A stretch of DNA of 39,137 nucleotides from DAOTXK01 sp034435395 (lineage in GTDB: Bacteria > Chloroflexota > Anaerolineae > Aggregatilineales > Ch27), in contig DAOTXK010000040.1 in assembly GCA_034435395.1 (NCBI GenBank), positions 1-39,137 on the forward strand, in the 5' to 3' direction. The notes under the pieces were generated by a model, which ran no database searches, had not been told where the DNA came from, and saw only the letters and a list, made by a program, of their open reading frames with translations. Every line of letters begins with the position of its first letter. Position 1 is the stretch's first letter. Below, one piece after another: positions 32,690 to 39,137 of the stretch. The position numbers and the translations under genes are program-made.

Positions 32690-33400
32690 TCACAGCGGTT
32701 TGCGATTGGGGACGCCAGGGCGACGGGGGAAGTGGGCCGGGCTGGCGGCGACTTTTTCGATCAGCACCAGGTAATGGGTTTCGGCCACCTCCGGCAGTTC
32801 GACCGGGATGAGGCGGCGCAGCTCACCGCCGAGCAGCCGCAGCGCGTCCTGCGACTGGCTGGCCTCGCTGGCGGCGCTTTCCCCCTTGAAGGCGACCATC
32901 TTCCCGCCGATCCTGAGCAGGGGGAGCAGATATTCGACCAGGGTGGGCAGGCGAGCCACCGCCCGCGCCAGGGCCACGTCGTATTGCTCGCGGTGCTGAG
33001 GCTCGTGGCCGATTTCTTCCGCCCGGCCATGGATCACGACCACGTCCGTCATGTTCAGCCGCCGGGCCACGTGCTGGATGAATTCGGCTTTTTTGCCGGT
33101 CGCTTCCAGGCAGGTGAGGGCGATCTGGGGGCGGACGATGCGCAGCGGCAGGCCGGGGAAGCCCGCTCCGGCACCTACATCGATCACCTTACAGCCGGGC
33201 TTGAAGGCGACGGCGCGCACGACCGAGATCGAGTCGAGGAAGTGACGCACGGCGATCTGGTCCGGCTCGGTGATGGCGGTGAGGTTAACCCGCTGGTTCC
33301 ACTCGATCAGCTCGGCGGCCAGGGTCCGGAAGGCGCGGTGTTGCTCCGGCGTCAGCTCGATCTCAAAGAGCGCACGGGCGTGACTGGCCAGCCGCTCCAC
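32690..33400 (-). CDS. rsmG: 16S rRNA (guanine527-N7)-methyltransferase
   Basis: 236 residues from a GTG at 33400, with AGGAG 6 bases upstream. The N-terminal helical segment (NQRVNLTAITEPDQIAVRHFLDS) is diagnostic, followed by motif I VIDVGAGAGFPGLPL and the later ALARAVARLPTLVEYLLPLL. It methylates G527 in the 530 loop of 16S rRNA using S-adenosylmethionine. It is co-transcribed with the ROK kinase. Confidence 0.95.
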   Translation of the reverse strand: MERLASHARALFEIELTPEQHRAFRTLAAELIEWNQRVNLTAITEPDQIAVRHFLDSISVVRAVAFKPGCKVIDVGAGAGFPGLPLRIVRPQIALTCLEATGKKAEFIQHVARRLNMTDVVVIHGRAEEIGHEPQHREQYDVALARAVARLPTLVEYLLPLLRIGGKMVAFKGESAASEASQSQDALRLLGGELRRLIPVELPEVAETHYLVLIEKVAASPAHFPRRPGVPNRKPL

Positions 33401-33632
33401 GGTTCACTCCTGCAGAAAGACATCACCAGCGGTCCGTTTTTTGACAGGGCAACAACCGCGCCCCCTCAGGCGGCCTGGCCCCCCGGTGGGCGGCGGGTTA
33501 CTGCGCTGGCCTGGCCAGGTCAACGGCAGCGCCGAGAGCCGCGATTTGTGCACTTCGTCCCTTGCCTGTTGGGCGAGATTTCGTTACGCTTACACTGTAC
33601 ACATAGGCCCGTTATGGGTAGCGTTGTCGCGA

Positions 33633-33887
33633 TCAGGTCATGACCTGCTGGCGGAAAGTCCAATGTTTTTGGACCACGCCGCCGGGCAGCAGGGTGACCG
33701 CCTGGCTGACGGGCTCGTAACCGTCAAAGAGCACGGCGCTGATGAGTTGTCGGGTATTGTTCTCAGGGGTGAACGGCAGCGGGTAGTAATCCGGGCCGTC
33801 TGCCAGTTCTCCCAGGGGGCGGTACAGTGTCGCGCGTTCAAGTACGCCATCGCGTTCGATGATTTCTAAAATCTCCCAACGTGTCAC
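33633..33887 (-). CDS. Short hypothetical protein
   Basis: 84 residues from a GTG at 33887, preceded by an AAAGGGTGGGG stretch. The open frame extends upstream, but the added part looks non-coding. The protein is mostly beta: VLERATLYRPLGEL, YYPLPFTPENN, LISAVLFDGYEPV, then AVTLLPGGVVQKHW. No signal peptide, membrane helix or known motif. Confidence 0.5.
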   Translation of the reverse strand: MTRWEILEIIERDGVLERATLYRPLGELADGPDYYPLPFTPENNTRQLISAVLFDGYEPVSQAVTLLPGGVVQKHWTFRQQVMT

Positions 33888-34194
33888 GGCCCCACCCTTT
33901 GCCAACCAGAAAGATGCTTTGGCGTTAAGTATGCCTGGGCTTGGGCGTCCGCGCAAACCAAGCTCAAGCAGGGGGGAGGGCGTTGGCATGGTGTCGCCCG
34001 GCGGTCGCGCCCCATCGATCAGTGGCGGGCGCGCCCGGCAGCGGGCGACTTTCATTTGTGGCGGCGAGCGGCCCGGCAGAAGGCGATGCGGGCCGCGGCC
34101 ACGCCGGGGATCGCGTGCGCGGTCCCCAGGAAGTTAGTGTTTATTCTGACGATGAAGATTGTTTCAGGAGTTGCGGAGAACAGGAGCATCCCCC

Positions 34195-34413
34195 ATGGAC
34201 AACGGTCGACGCCACTACGGGATCGTCCGCGAGTTTAATATCGCCCGCGGCAGCGGGTATATCGAGATGGAAGGCAGCGGCGATCCGGTGTTCGTCCGGT
34301 ATAGCGCCATCCGGGGCGAGGGCATGCGCACGCTGCGCATCGGCCAGCGCGTGTCCTTTGAACTGGAAGTGAACGGTCGGGGGCTGAGCGCCCTGCGCGT
34401 CATCGGCGAATAG
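34195..34413 (+). CDS. Divergent cold-shock-like protein
   Basis: 72 residues from ATG 34195, with CAGGAG 8 bases upstream. The layout is a cold-shock domain: YGIVREFNIARGSGYIEMEG in the RNP1 position and DPVFVRYSAI in the RNP2 position, then FELEVNGRGLSALRV. Compared with the neighbour at 28690, RNP1 aromatic residues are lost (GYGFIE becomes GSGYIE), and HYSAI becomes RYSAI. Binding may be altered. It lies alone before a long leader of RNase J. Confidence 0.8.
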   Translation: MDNGRRHYGIVREFNIARGSGYIEMEGSGDPVFVRYSAIRGEGMRTLRIGQRVSFELEVNGRGLSALRVIGE

Positions 34414-34990
34414 CCTGGCCGTTCCATCGACAACCGCATCATGCTGCGACCGGCGGCGCGAGTCCAGCCGGGGTGCGCTCCTGCCCGGCCAGGCAGGGAA
34501 GATGGTGGCACGGCTGGGGCGTTGGTGGCCCTACGAGGATGGTGTATCGGTTTCAGGGGAAAGGTGGTCGGGAACCGCCGGGCGCGCCCGGTACGCCAGG
34601 GCGCTCATCGATCGGGAACCGGCTGAACGTGGCGGTCGGGGTGGTTCAGGCCATAAAATCCCCCCGAAAAGGGCATATAATACCCCAAATTGACCCGCGA
34701 CTTTGCCGGGTTTTTGTGTTATAATGGCAGGAATCCTATTAGCGCGTAATCAAGCTATTAATATCACGAGGGTATTTTCCGTCTTTATCTTGAGAAGTTC
34801 GCACAACCTGATCGTCGCCTCCACCCTCACCCCTCAATGGCCTCTCCGCCGGTGGCGGGGGAATCGCACCGGCCTGCCGTCCCCTGTTTGGGGCGACGGT
34901 GAGCGGGCCATGGGTGAAGGAAAGGCCATCCCCGGCGTCCGATCCGGCGTTGGGCGAAATTCTCCCTGTTTGTTAGTTGTGGAGTGAACC
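34414..34990 (+). promoter_or_regulatory. Long leader and promoter region of RNase J
   Basis: 577 bases without a supported gene. An extended -10 TGTTATAAT lies at 34717-34725, giving a leader of about 260 bases. A second TATAAT (34676-34681) has no -35. A short GC stem with T5 (near 34691-34715) may end the upstream transcript. At about 34827-34917 there is an imperfect long inverted repeat (TCACCC/GGGTGA, TGGCC/GGCCA) enclosing smaller GC hairpins, similar in style to the element at 2547-2650. The first 260 bases show nothing recognised. Confidence 0.5.
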
Positions 34991-36646
34991 ATGAGTCAGA
35001 AACTACGAATCGTCCCCCTGGGAGGACTGGGGGAAGTGGGCAAAAACATGCTGGTGATCGAGTATGGCCGGGAGGCCATCATCGTGGACGCCGGCATCAT
35101 GTTCCCCGAAAACGACATGCTGGGGATCGATTACATCATCCCCGATTTTAGATATCTGCTGGAGCGCGATGACCTGAACATCCAGGCGATCATCATCACC
35201 CACGGTCACGAGGATCATACCGGCGCGCTCCACCACGTGCTGGAGTCCTTCCCGGTGCCGGTTTATGCCACGCGGCTGACGGCGGGCCTGTTGGAGATCA
35301 AACTCCGCCAGGCCAGGCTGTTCGACCAGACGGAACTGCACATTTTCGCGGCGGGCGACGTGTTACGGTTCGGCCCGTTTACGGTGGAGACCTTTCACGT
35401 CACGCACAGCATTCCCGATTGCGTGGGGCTGGGCATCACCACGCCGGCTGGCCTGATCGTGCACACGGGCGACTTCAAATTTGATCACACCCCGGTCGAC
35501 CACTGGCCGCCGGACTTCGCCAAGCTGGCCGAGTTGGGGCAGCGGGGGGTGCTCCTGCTGCTCAGCGACAGCACCAACGCCGATCAGCCCGGCTGGACGC
35601 CCTCGGAGACCGTGATCGACGAGGCGTTTGACCGCGTGTTCCGCGACGCCAAAGGGCGGATCGTGGTGGCGACGTTCGCCTCGCTGATCAGCCGCATCCA
35701 GCAGGTCGCCAACGCGGCCCGACGCCATGGCCGGAAGATGGCCGTCACTGGCTACAGCATGGTGGAAAACATCAAGACGGCCACCCGGCTCGGCTACCTG
35801 GATCTGCCGCCGGACATGATGATCTCGGTGGAAGAGGTCAAACGCCTGCCGCCGGAGGAGATCGTGATCATGTCCACCGGCTCGCAGGGTGAGCCGTCGG
35901 CGGTGCTGGGCCGCCTGTCGACGGGCCGCCACCGGCAACTGGATGTCTGCCCGGGGGACACCGTGATCATGTCCGCCCATCCCATCCCCGGCAACGACGA
36001 ACTGGTCCACCGCACGATCAACAAGCTGATCCAGCGGGGGGCCCATGTCATTTACGACCCGATTGAGCAGGTCCATGTCTCCGGCCACGCCAGCCGGGAG
36101 GAGCTTAAGCTGATGCTCAACCTGGTGCGGCCCCAGCACTTCCTGCCGGTTCACGGGGAGCTGCGCCACCTGAAGCAGCATGGGTTACTGGCGCAGGCCT
36201 TGGGCATCGACCCGGCGCGCATCGCCGTGGTGGAAAACGGCACGATCGTCGAGTTTGAGGACGGCCAGATGACGGTGGGCGAGCGCGTGCCCGGCGGATA
36301 CGTGTTTGTGGACGGGGCGGGCGTGGGCGATGTGGGACGGGCCGTGATGCGCGACCGCGAAGTCCTGGGCCGGGACGGTTTTGTGTTCGCCATCCTGACG
36401 GTGGACGCCGAGAGGGGCGAGCTGGTGGAGGAGCCGGAGCTGATCTCGCGGGGTTTCGTCTACCTGCCGGAGTCGGAAGACCTGTTCGAGCAGGCGCGGC
36501 GGGTGGTCCGCAAGACGCTGGCCGAGATGCCGAACGGGGGCAGCCTCAAAAAACGGAGCGAGAAGATCGAAAGCGCGCTGAAGACCATGTTCCATGAGGA
36601 AACCAAACGCCGCCCCATGATCTTCGTGCGGATCACCGAGGTGTGA
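34991..36646 (+). CDS. rnj: Ribonuclease J
   Basis: 551 residues from ATG 34991, with GGAGTG upstream. A metallo-beta-lactamase/beta-CASP fold: LGGLGEVGKNM start, THGHEDH metal motif (residues 70-76), HTGDFKFD, a beta-CASP segment, VSGHASREELKLML near the C-terminal part of the core and a RNase J C-terminal domain. It cuts RNA internally and also degrades it 5' to 3', with a role in mRNA decay and rRNA ends. Single copy in this window. The leader upstream is long and could be an autoregulatory target, as seen with other RNases (inference). Confidence 0.95.
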   Translation: MSQKLRIVPLGGLGEVGKNMLVIEYGREAIIVDAGIMFPENDMLGIDYIIPDFRYLLERDDLNIQAIIITHGHEDHTGALHHVLESFPVPVYATRLTAGLLEIKLRQARLFDQTELHIFAAGDVLRFGPFTVETFHVTHSIPDCVGLGITTPAGLIVHTGDFKFDHTPVDHWPPDFAKLAELGQRGVLLLLSDSTNADQPGWTPSETVIDEAFDRVFRDAKGRIVVATFASLISRIQQVANAARRHGRKMAVTGYSMVENIKTATRLGYLDLPPDMMISVEEVKRLPPEEIVIMSTGSQGEPSAVLGRLSTGRHRQLDVCPGDTVIMSAHPIPGNDELVHRTINKLIQRGAHVIYDPIEQVHVSGHASREELKLMLNLVRPQHFLPVHGELRHLKQHGLLAQALGIDPARIAVVENGTIVEFEDGQMTVGERVPGGYVFVDGAGVGDVGRAVMRDREVLGRDGFVFAILTVDAERGELVEEPELISRGFVYLPESEDLFEQARRVVRKTLAEMPNGGSLKKRSEKIESALKTMFHEETKRRPMIFVRITEV

Positions 36647-36854
36647 GTCACGTCGGGCACCGGAGCAATTCCCATTGTTTGTTCGCGGGGGCGGCCCACC
36701 GGTCGCCCGCCGGCCTTTTTAGCGGGTTCTCCCACGCGCCGCTGGCAGTTGCCGGGCGAATCGCTTCTGCATACAATGCGGGCACGACTGGTCAATGGAT
36801 GGCCAGGCAAGCCCGCTGTTTATCTCGGTATCCCTAGGTGCAAGGAGTGATTCG

Positions 36855-38927
36855 ATGTTTACCCGGAGAAGTTGGGGGATGTGGGGCAGGTCAGGCGGCG
36901 TAGTGGCGGTGCTGGCAATGCTGATGGCGTTCCTGTGGCCCGGCGTGGCAGGGGCCGCGCCCGTCCAGCAGGGCGGCTTCATCCCGATTGGCTACGGCCA
37001 GACGGTCACAGGGGCCATCAGCAACGCGCAATATGAAGTCGTGTATACGTTCCAGGGACAGGCAGGCGACGCGGTGACCATCACCATGAACCGCACCGAC
37101 AATGTGTTTGATCCCTATCTGGCCCTGTACAATGTCTATCCCAGCCAGAATCCGCTGGTGGTGGACGATGACAGCGGCGGCAACCTGAACGCGCTGATCG
37201 CCAATTACCGGCTGCCGACCAGCGGCACGTACTACATCGTGGCCACGCGCTTCATGCGGCAGACCGGCACGGCCACCGGCACCTACACGCTCACGCTGTC
37301 GGCGGGCACCGGCCTCCCCTCCGGCACGGTCAGCGGCGGCGCGTTCGGCGGCCTGCCCATCGGCGGCAGCGCCAACCAGGGCGGCGGGCAGGGCCTGGCC
37401 TTCACCTGCGACAACGTCAGCGTGCCGGCGGCCAGCCTGGTGACCTTCGAAGATGTGCGGCCCGGCTTCACCTACCAGGTGACTGTCCTGGGATTAAACG
37501 GCTTTGACCCGGTGATCGGGCTGGAAGCCGAGGACGGCAGCGGCCTGTGCAACGACGATGCGCCGGTGGCGGTCGGCTCGCAGGTGAGCGTGCCGGGCGT
37601 GGGGCTGGTCACCGCCGACGCCCTCACGGCGCAGGTCCTGTTCACCACCTCCGGGGCAATCGGCGACATCCAGATGCGGATCGGCGGGTTTGGGGGGGCT
37701 GGCGGGCGGTACGTGGCGGTGTTTGAGGGGCTGGCCATCGCGCCCAACACCGAGCAGGACGCGGTTACGCTCAGCGTGTCCCAGGCGGTGCAGAACGAGC
37801 CGATCTACGTGTACATGGTGTCTCAGCTGGCCAGCCTCGATCCGTATATGCAGCTGGCCGGGACGAACTTCGTCTGCGACGACGCAGGGGCCGGCTCCTG
37901 CGCCGATACCCCGCCCTTCCCCGGCGGCGGCGTGTCCATCACCAACGGCGGGACGTACATCGCCGGGCAGTACGACGCGGGCATCGGCATCACCCCCGGC
38001 GGCACCGGCGACTTCACCTTCATTTTCGGCAGCTACGGGGGCCGCTCGGCGGGCAATTACGCCATGATCGTCATTGGCGCGTCGCCGGGGACGGGGGGCG
38101 CGGCGACCACTGGCGGCCCGACCGGCCCGGCCAACGCCATCCCAATAACCTACGGCAGCACCGCCCAGAACGTGATCGACAACGTCAACTACGCCTGGGT
38201 CTACAGCTTCACCGGGCAGGCGGGCGAGGCCGTGACCATCACGATGGTGGCCCCGCCCGGCAGCGGCCTGGACCCCTACCTGGCGCTGATAGACGCCAGG
38301 GAGAACATCCTGGTCGAAGATGACGACAGCGCGGGTAACCTCAATTCTCAGATCATATACGCGCTGCCCGCCAGCGGGACGTACTACATCGCCGCCACCC
38401 GCTACGGCGTGGGGACAGGGAGCAGCACCGGCGCGTTTACGCTGAGCCTCTCCCGGGGCGGGACCCCAGGCGGCTCCACCGGCAGCCTGGATTACACGCT
38501 GGGGCCGACGTTCGGGTCGGTGGCGTTGACATCGGGCTTCACGCCGGCCCCGTACACAGTGCAGATCACCAGCGGCGGCAGCGTTGACGTGTCGGCAGCG
38601 GTGGGCAGCGTCTGCACGGGTTCCGCCAGCGGGTACGCCGCCAGCGCGCCGGACTTCCGGCTCCAGTATACGGCGGGGCAGTACCGGCTGCGGGTCTTCT
38701 TCGCTGGCAGCGGCGATACCACGCTGGTGATCAACGCGCCGGACGGCCACTGGTACTGCGACGACGACACCGGCGGCAATCTACAGCCGATGCTGACGTT
38801 TGACAATCCGATGAGCGGGCAGTATGACATCTGGGTGGGCAGCTACAGCGCGACCGACTTCATCCCCGGCACGCTGACCATCACCGAGACGAACCTCACG
38901 CCGCAGAGCGCCCAACCGAGCAAATAG
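36855..38927 (+). CDS. Large secreted protein with two PPC-like beta domains
   Basis: 690 residues from ATG 36855, with AAGGAG 7 bases upstream. A signal peptide is cleaved near residue 34 (VAGA). Two pre-peptidase C-terminal (PPC)-like domains are present, about 37-155 and 430-535; both contain YxFxGQAGxAVTITM, a DPYLAL segment, a DDDSxGNLN loop (near 103 and 489) and SGTYYIxATR. A Cys-containing region lies between them, and a last domain holds a related CDDDTGGNLQ loop (near 635). The protein has no peptidase domain, anchor or sortase motif. Such domains usually aid secretion or bind partners. A strong terminator follows. Confidence 0.85.
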   Translation: MFTRRSWGMWGRSGGVVAVLAMLMAFLWPGVAGAAPVQQGGFIPIGYGQTVTGAISNAQYEVVYTFQGQAGDAVTITMNRTDNVFDPYLALYNVYPSQNPLVVDDDSGGNLNALIANYRLPTSGTYYIVATRFMRQTGTATGTYTLTLSAGTGLPSGTVSGGAFGGLPIGGSANQGGGQGLAFTCDNVSVPAASLVTFEDVRPGFTYQVTVLGLNGFDPVIGLEAEDGSGLCNDDAPVAVGSQVSVPGVGLVTADALTAQVLFTTSGAIGDIQMRIGGFGGAGGRYVAVFEGLAIAPNTEQDAVTLSVSQAVQNEPIYVYMVSQLASLDPYMQLAGTNFVCDDAGAGSCADTPPFPGGGVSITNGGTYIAGQYDAGIGITPGGTGDFTFIFGSYGGRSAGNYAMIVIGASPGTGGAATTGGPTGPANAIPITYGSTAQNVIDNVNYAWVYSFTGQAGEAVTITMVAPPGSGLDPYLALIDARENILVEDDDSAGNLNSQIIYALPASGTYYIAATRYGVGTGSSTGAFTLSLSRGGTPGGSTGSLDYTLGPTFGSVALTSGFTPAPYTVQITSGGSVDVSAAVGSVCTGSASGYAASAPDFRLQYTAGQYRLRVFFAGSGDTTLVINAPDGHWYCDDDTGGNLQPMLTFDNPMSGQYDIWVGSYSATDFIPGTLTITETNLTPQSAQPSK

Positions 38928-38962
38928 CGCCTGGACGCCTGATGGCATCCATCTATAAGCAG

Positions 38963-38996
38963 ATAGCGCTCCGCCGGGCTGGCGGGGCGCTATTTT
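38963..38996 (+). terminator. Intrinsic terminator after the PPC-domain gene
   Basis: A 13-bp stem with one G-U pair (38963-38975/38981-38993) and a 5-base loop, ending in TTTT, 36 bases after the stop. Confidence 0.85.
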
Positions 38997-39137
38997 GATC
39001 CGCGAGGGGCCGGGGCGGATTCAGGTGGAGGTCACTCATGGCTGGATGGCCGCGCCGCCGCCGAGCGCCGACCGGGGATACCCAGTAGCCGCCTGGGGCG
39101 GCTACACTGGAGTTTGGCACTTTAAGGAGCCTGTGGG
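38997..39137 (+). other. Window end, possible start of the next gene
   Basis: No gene is seen. AAGGAG at 39124-39129 followed by a GTG (39133) suggests that a coding region begins at or beyond the edge, but the spacing is short. Confidence 0.3.

Noticed and set aside
33888..34055. N-terminal extension of the short hypothetical gene
   Set aside because: Low-quality Arg/Pro-rich translation; the GTG at 33887 has a purine-rich site upstream.
34500..34520. GGTGGCAC resembling a T-box bulge
   Set aside because: No stem I, specifier loop or terminator nearby.
37494..38750. Long open frame opposite the PPC-domain gene
   Set aside because: No start context, no motif, and codon composition is that of a complementary strand.
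39039..39089. Short open frame of 16 codons near the window end
   Set aside because: Too short, Arg/Pro-rich, and without a ribosome-binding site.

Overview
The window looks like a chromosomal contig from a high-GC member of the Chloroflexota, probably Anaerolineae-like and possibly from a metagenome. This is an inference from gene content: several lipoproteins and secreted proteins with long Thr/Pro linkers, a soluble Ser/Thr kinase, RNase J, an ADP-forming acyl-CoA synthetase, a T-box in front of serS, and tRNA genes without encoded CCA. No insertion sequence, phage gene, CRISPR array or origin was seen. Genes sit on both strands in short transcription units with many recognisable promoters, leaders and hairpin terminators.

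Layout: 1-2300 holds two lipoprotein-type genes built from the same unrecognised domain. 2335-2500 is tRNA-Leu(CAG) with its promoter and a shared terminator, followed by a palindromic element. A membrane-anchored MutS-ATPase homologue (minus) and a PHP-domain phosphoesterase (plus) diverge at 4.6 kb. 5.8-7.7 kb is a cation unit: a structured leader, a CPA2-type Na+(K+)/H+ antiporter split by a one-base frameshift in a run of eight T, and a translationally coupled PII-like protein. 7.75-9.1 kb is rplJ-rplL with a strong promoter, an L10-binding leader and an attenuator-like terminator. 9.2-13.4 kb has a pentapeptide-like ORF, a BtrH/C39-like protein, an unknown membrane protein, a 2-hydroxyacid (glyoxylate/hydroxypyruvate) reductase and a small membrane protein. 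13.6-15.8 kb encodes a secreted FG-GAP propeller fused to cytochrome c. 15.8-19.0 kb pairs a PLP-dependent D-cysteine desulfhydrase/ACC deaminase-like enzyme with a fused acetyl-CoA synthetase (ADP-forming).

19.1-24.4 kb carries a hypothetical protein, two adjacent exported paralogues sharing a WQQPRRGFG domain, plsY, another lipoprotein, a methyltransferase and a four-helix membrane protein. 24.5-28.6 kb carries tRNA-Met(CAU), a Ser/Thr kinase, an FtsB/DivIC-like protein, and a serine T-box controlling a 66-residue membrane protein plus serS. A cold-shock gene (minus) follows, with a promoter, an intrinsic terminator in its leader and a second terminator behind it. 29.3-31.7 kb carries an unknown gene behind repeat motifs, a TauE/SafE permease, a DUF3105 protein and a two-cluster ferredoxin. 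31.7-33.9 kb (minus) carries a short unknown gene, rsmG and a ROK sugar kinase. The last part holds a divergent cold-shock-like protein, RNase J behind a long leader, and a large secreted protein with two PPC-like domains.

The best candidates for something new are the leader-antiporter-PII-like unit near 5.8-7.7 kb, the cold-shock gene with a terminator inside its own leader, and the FG-GAP/cytochrome c fusion.
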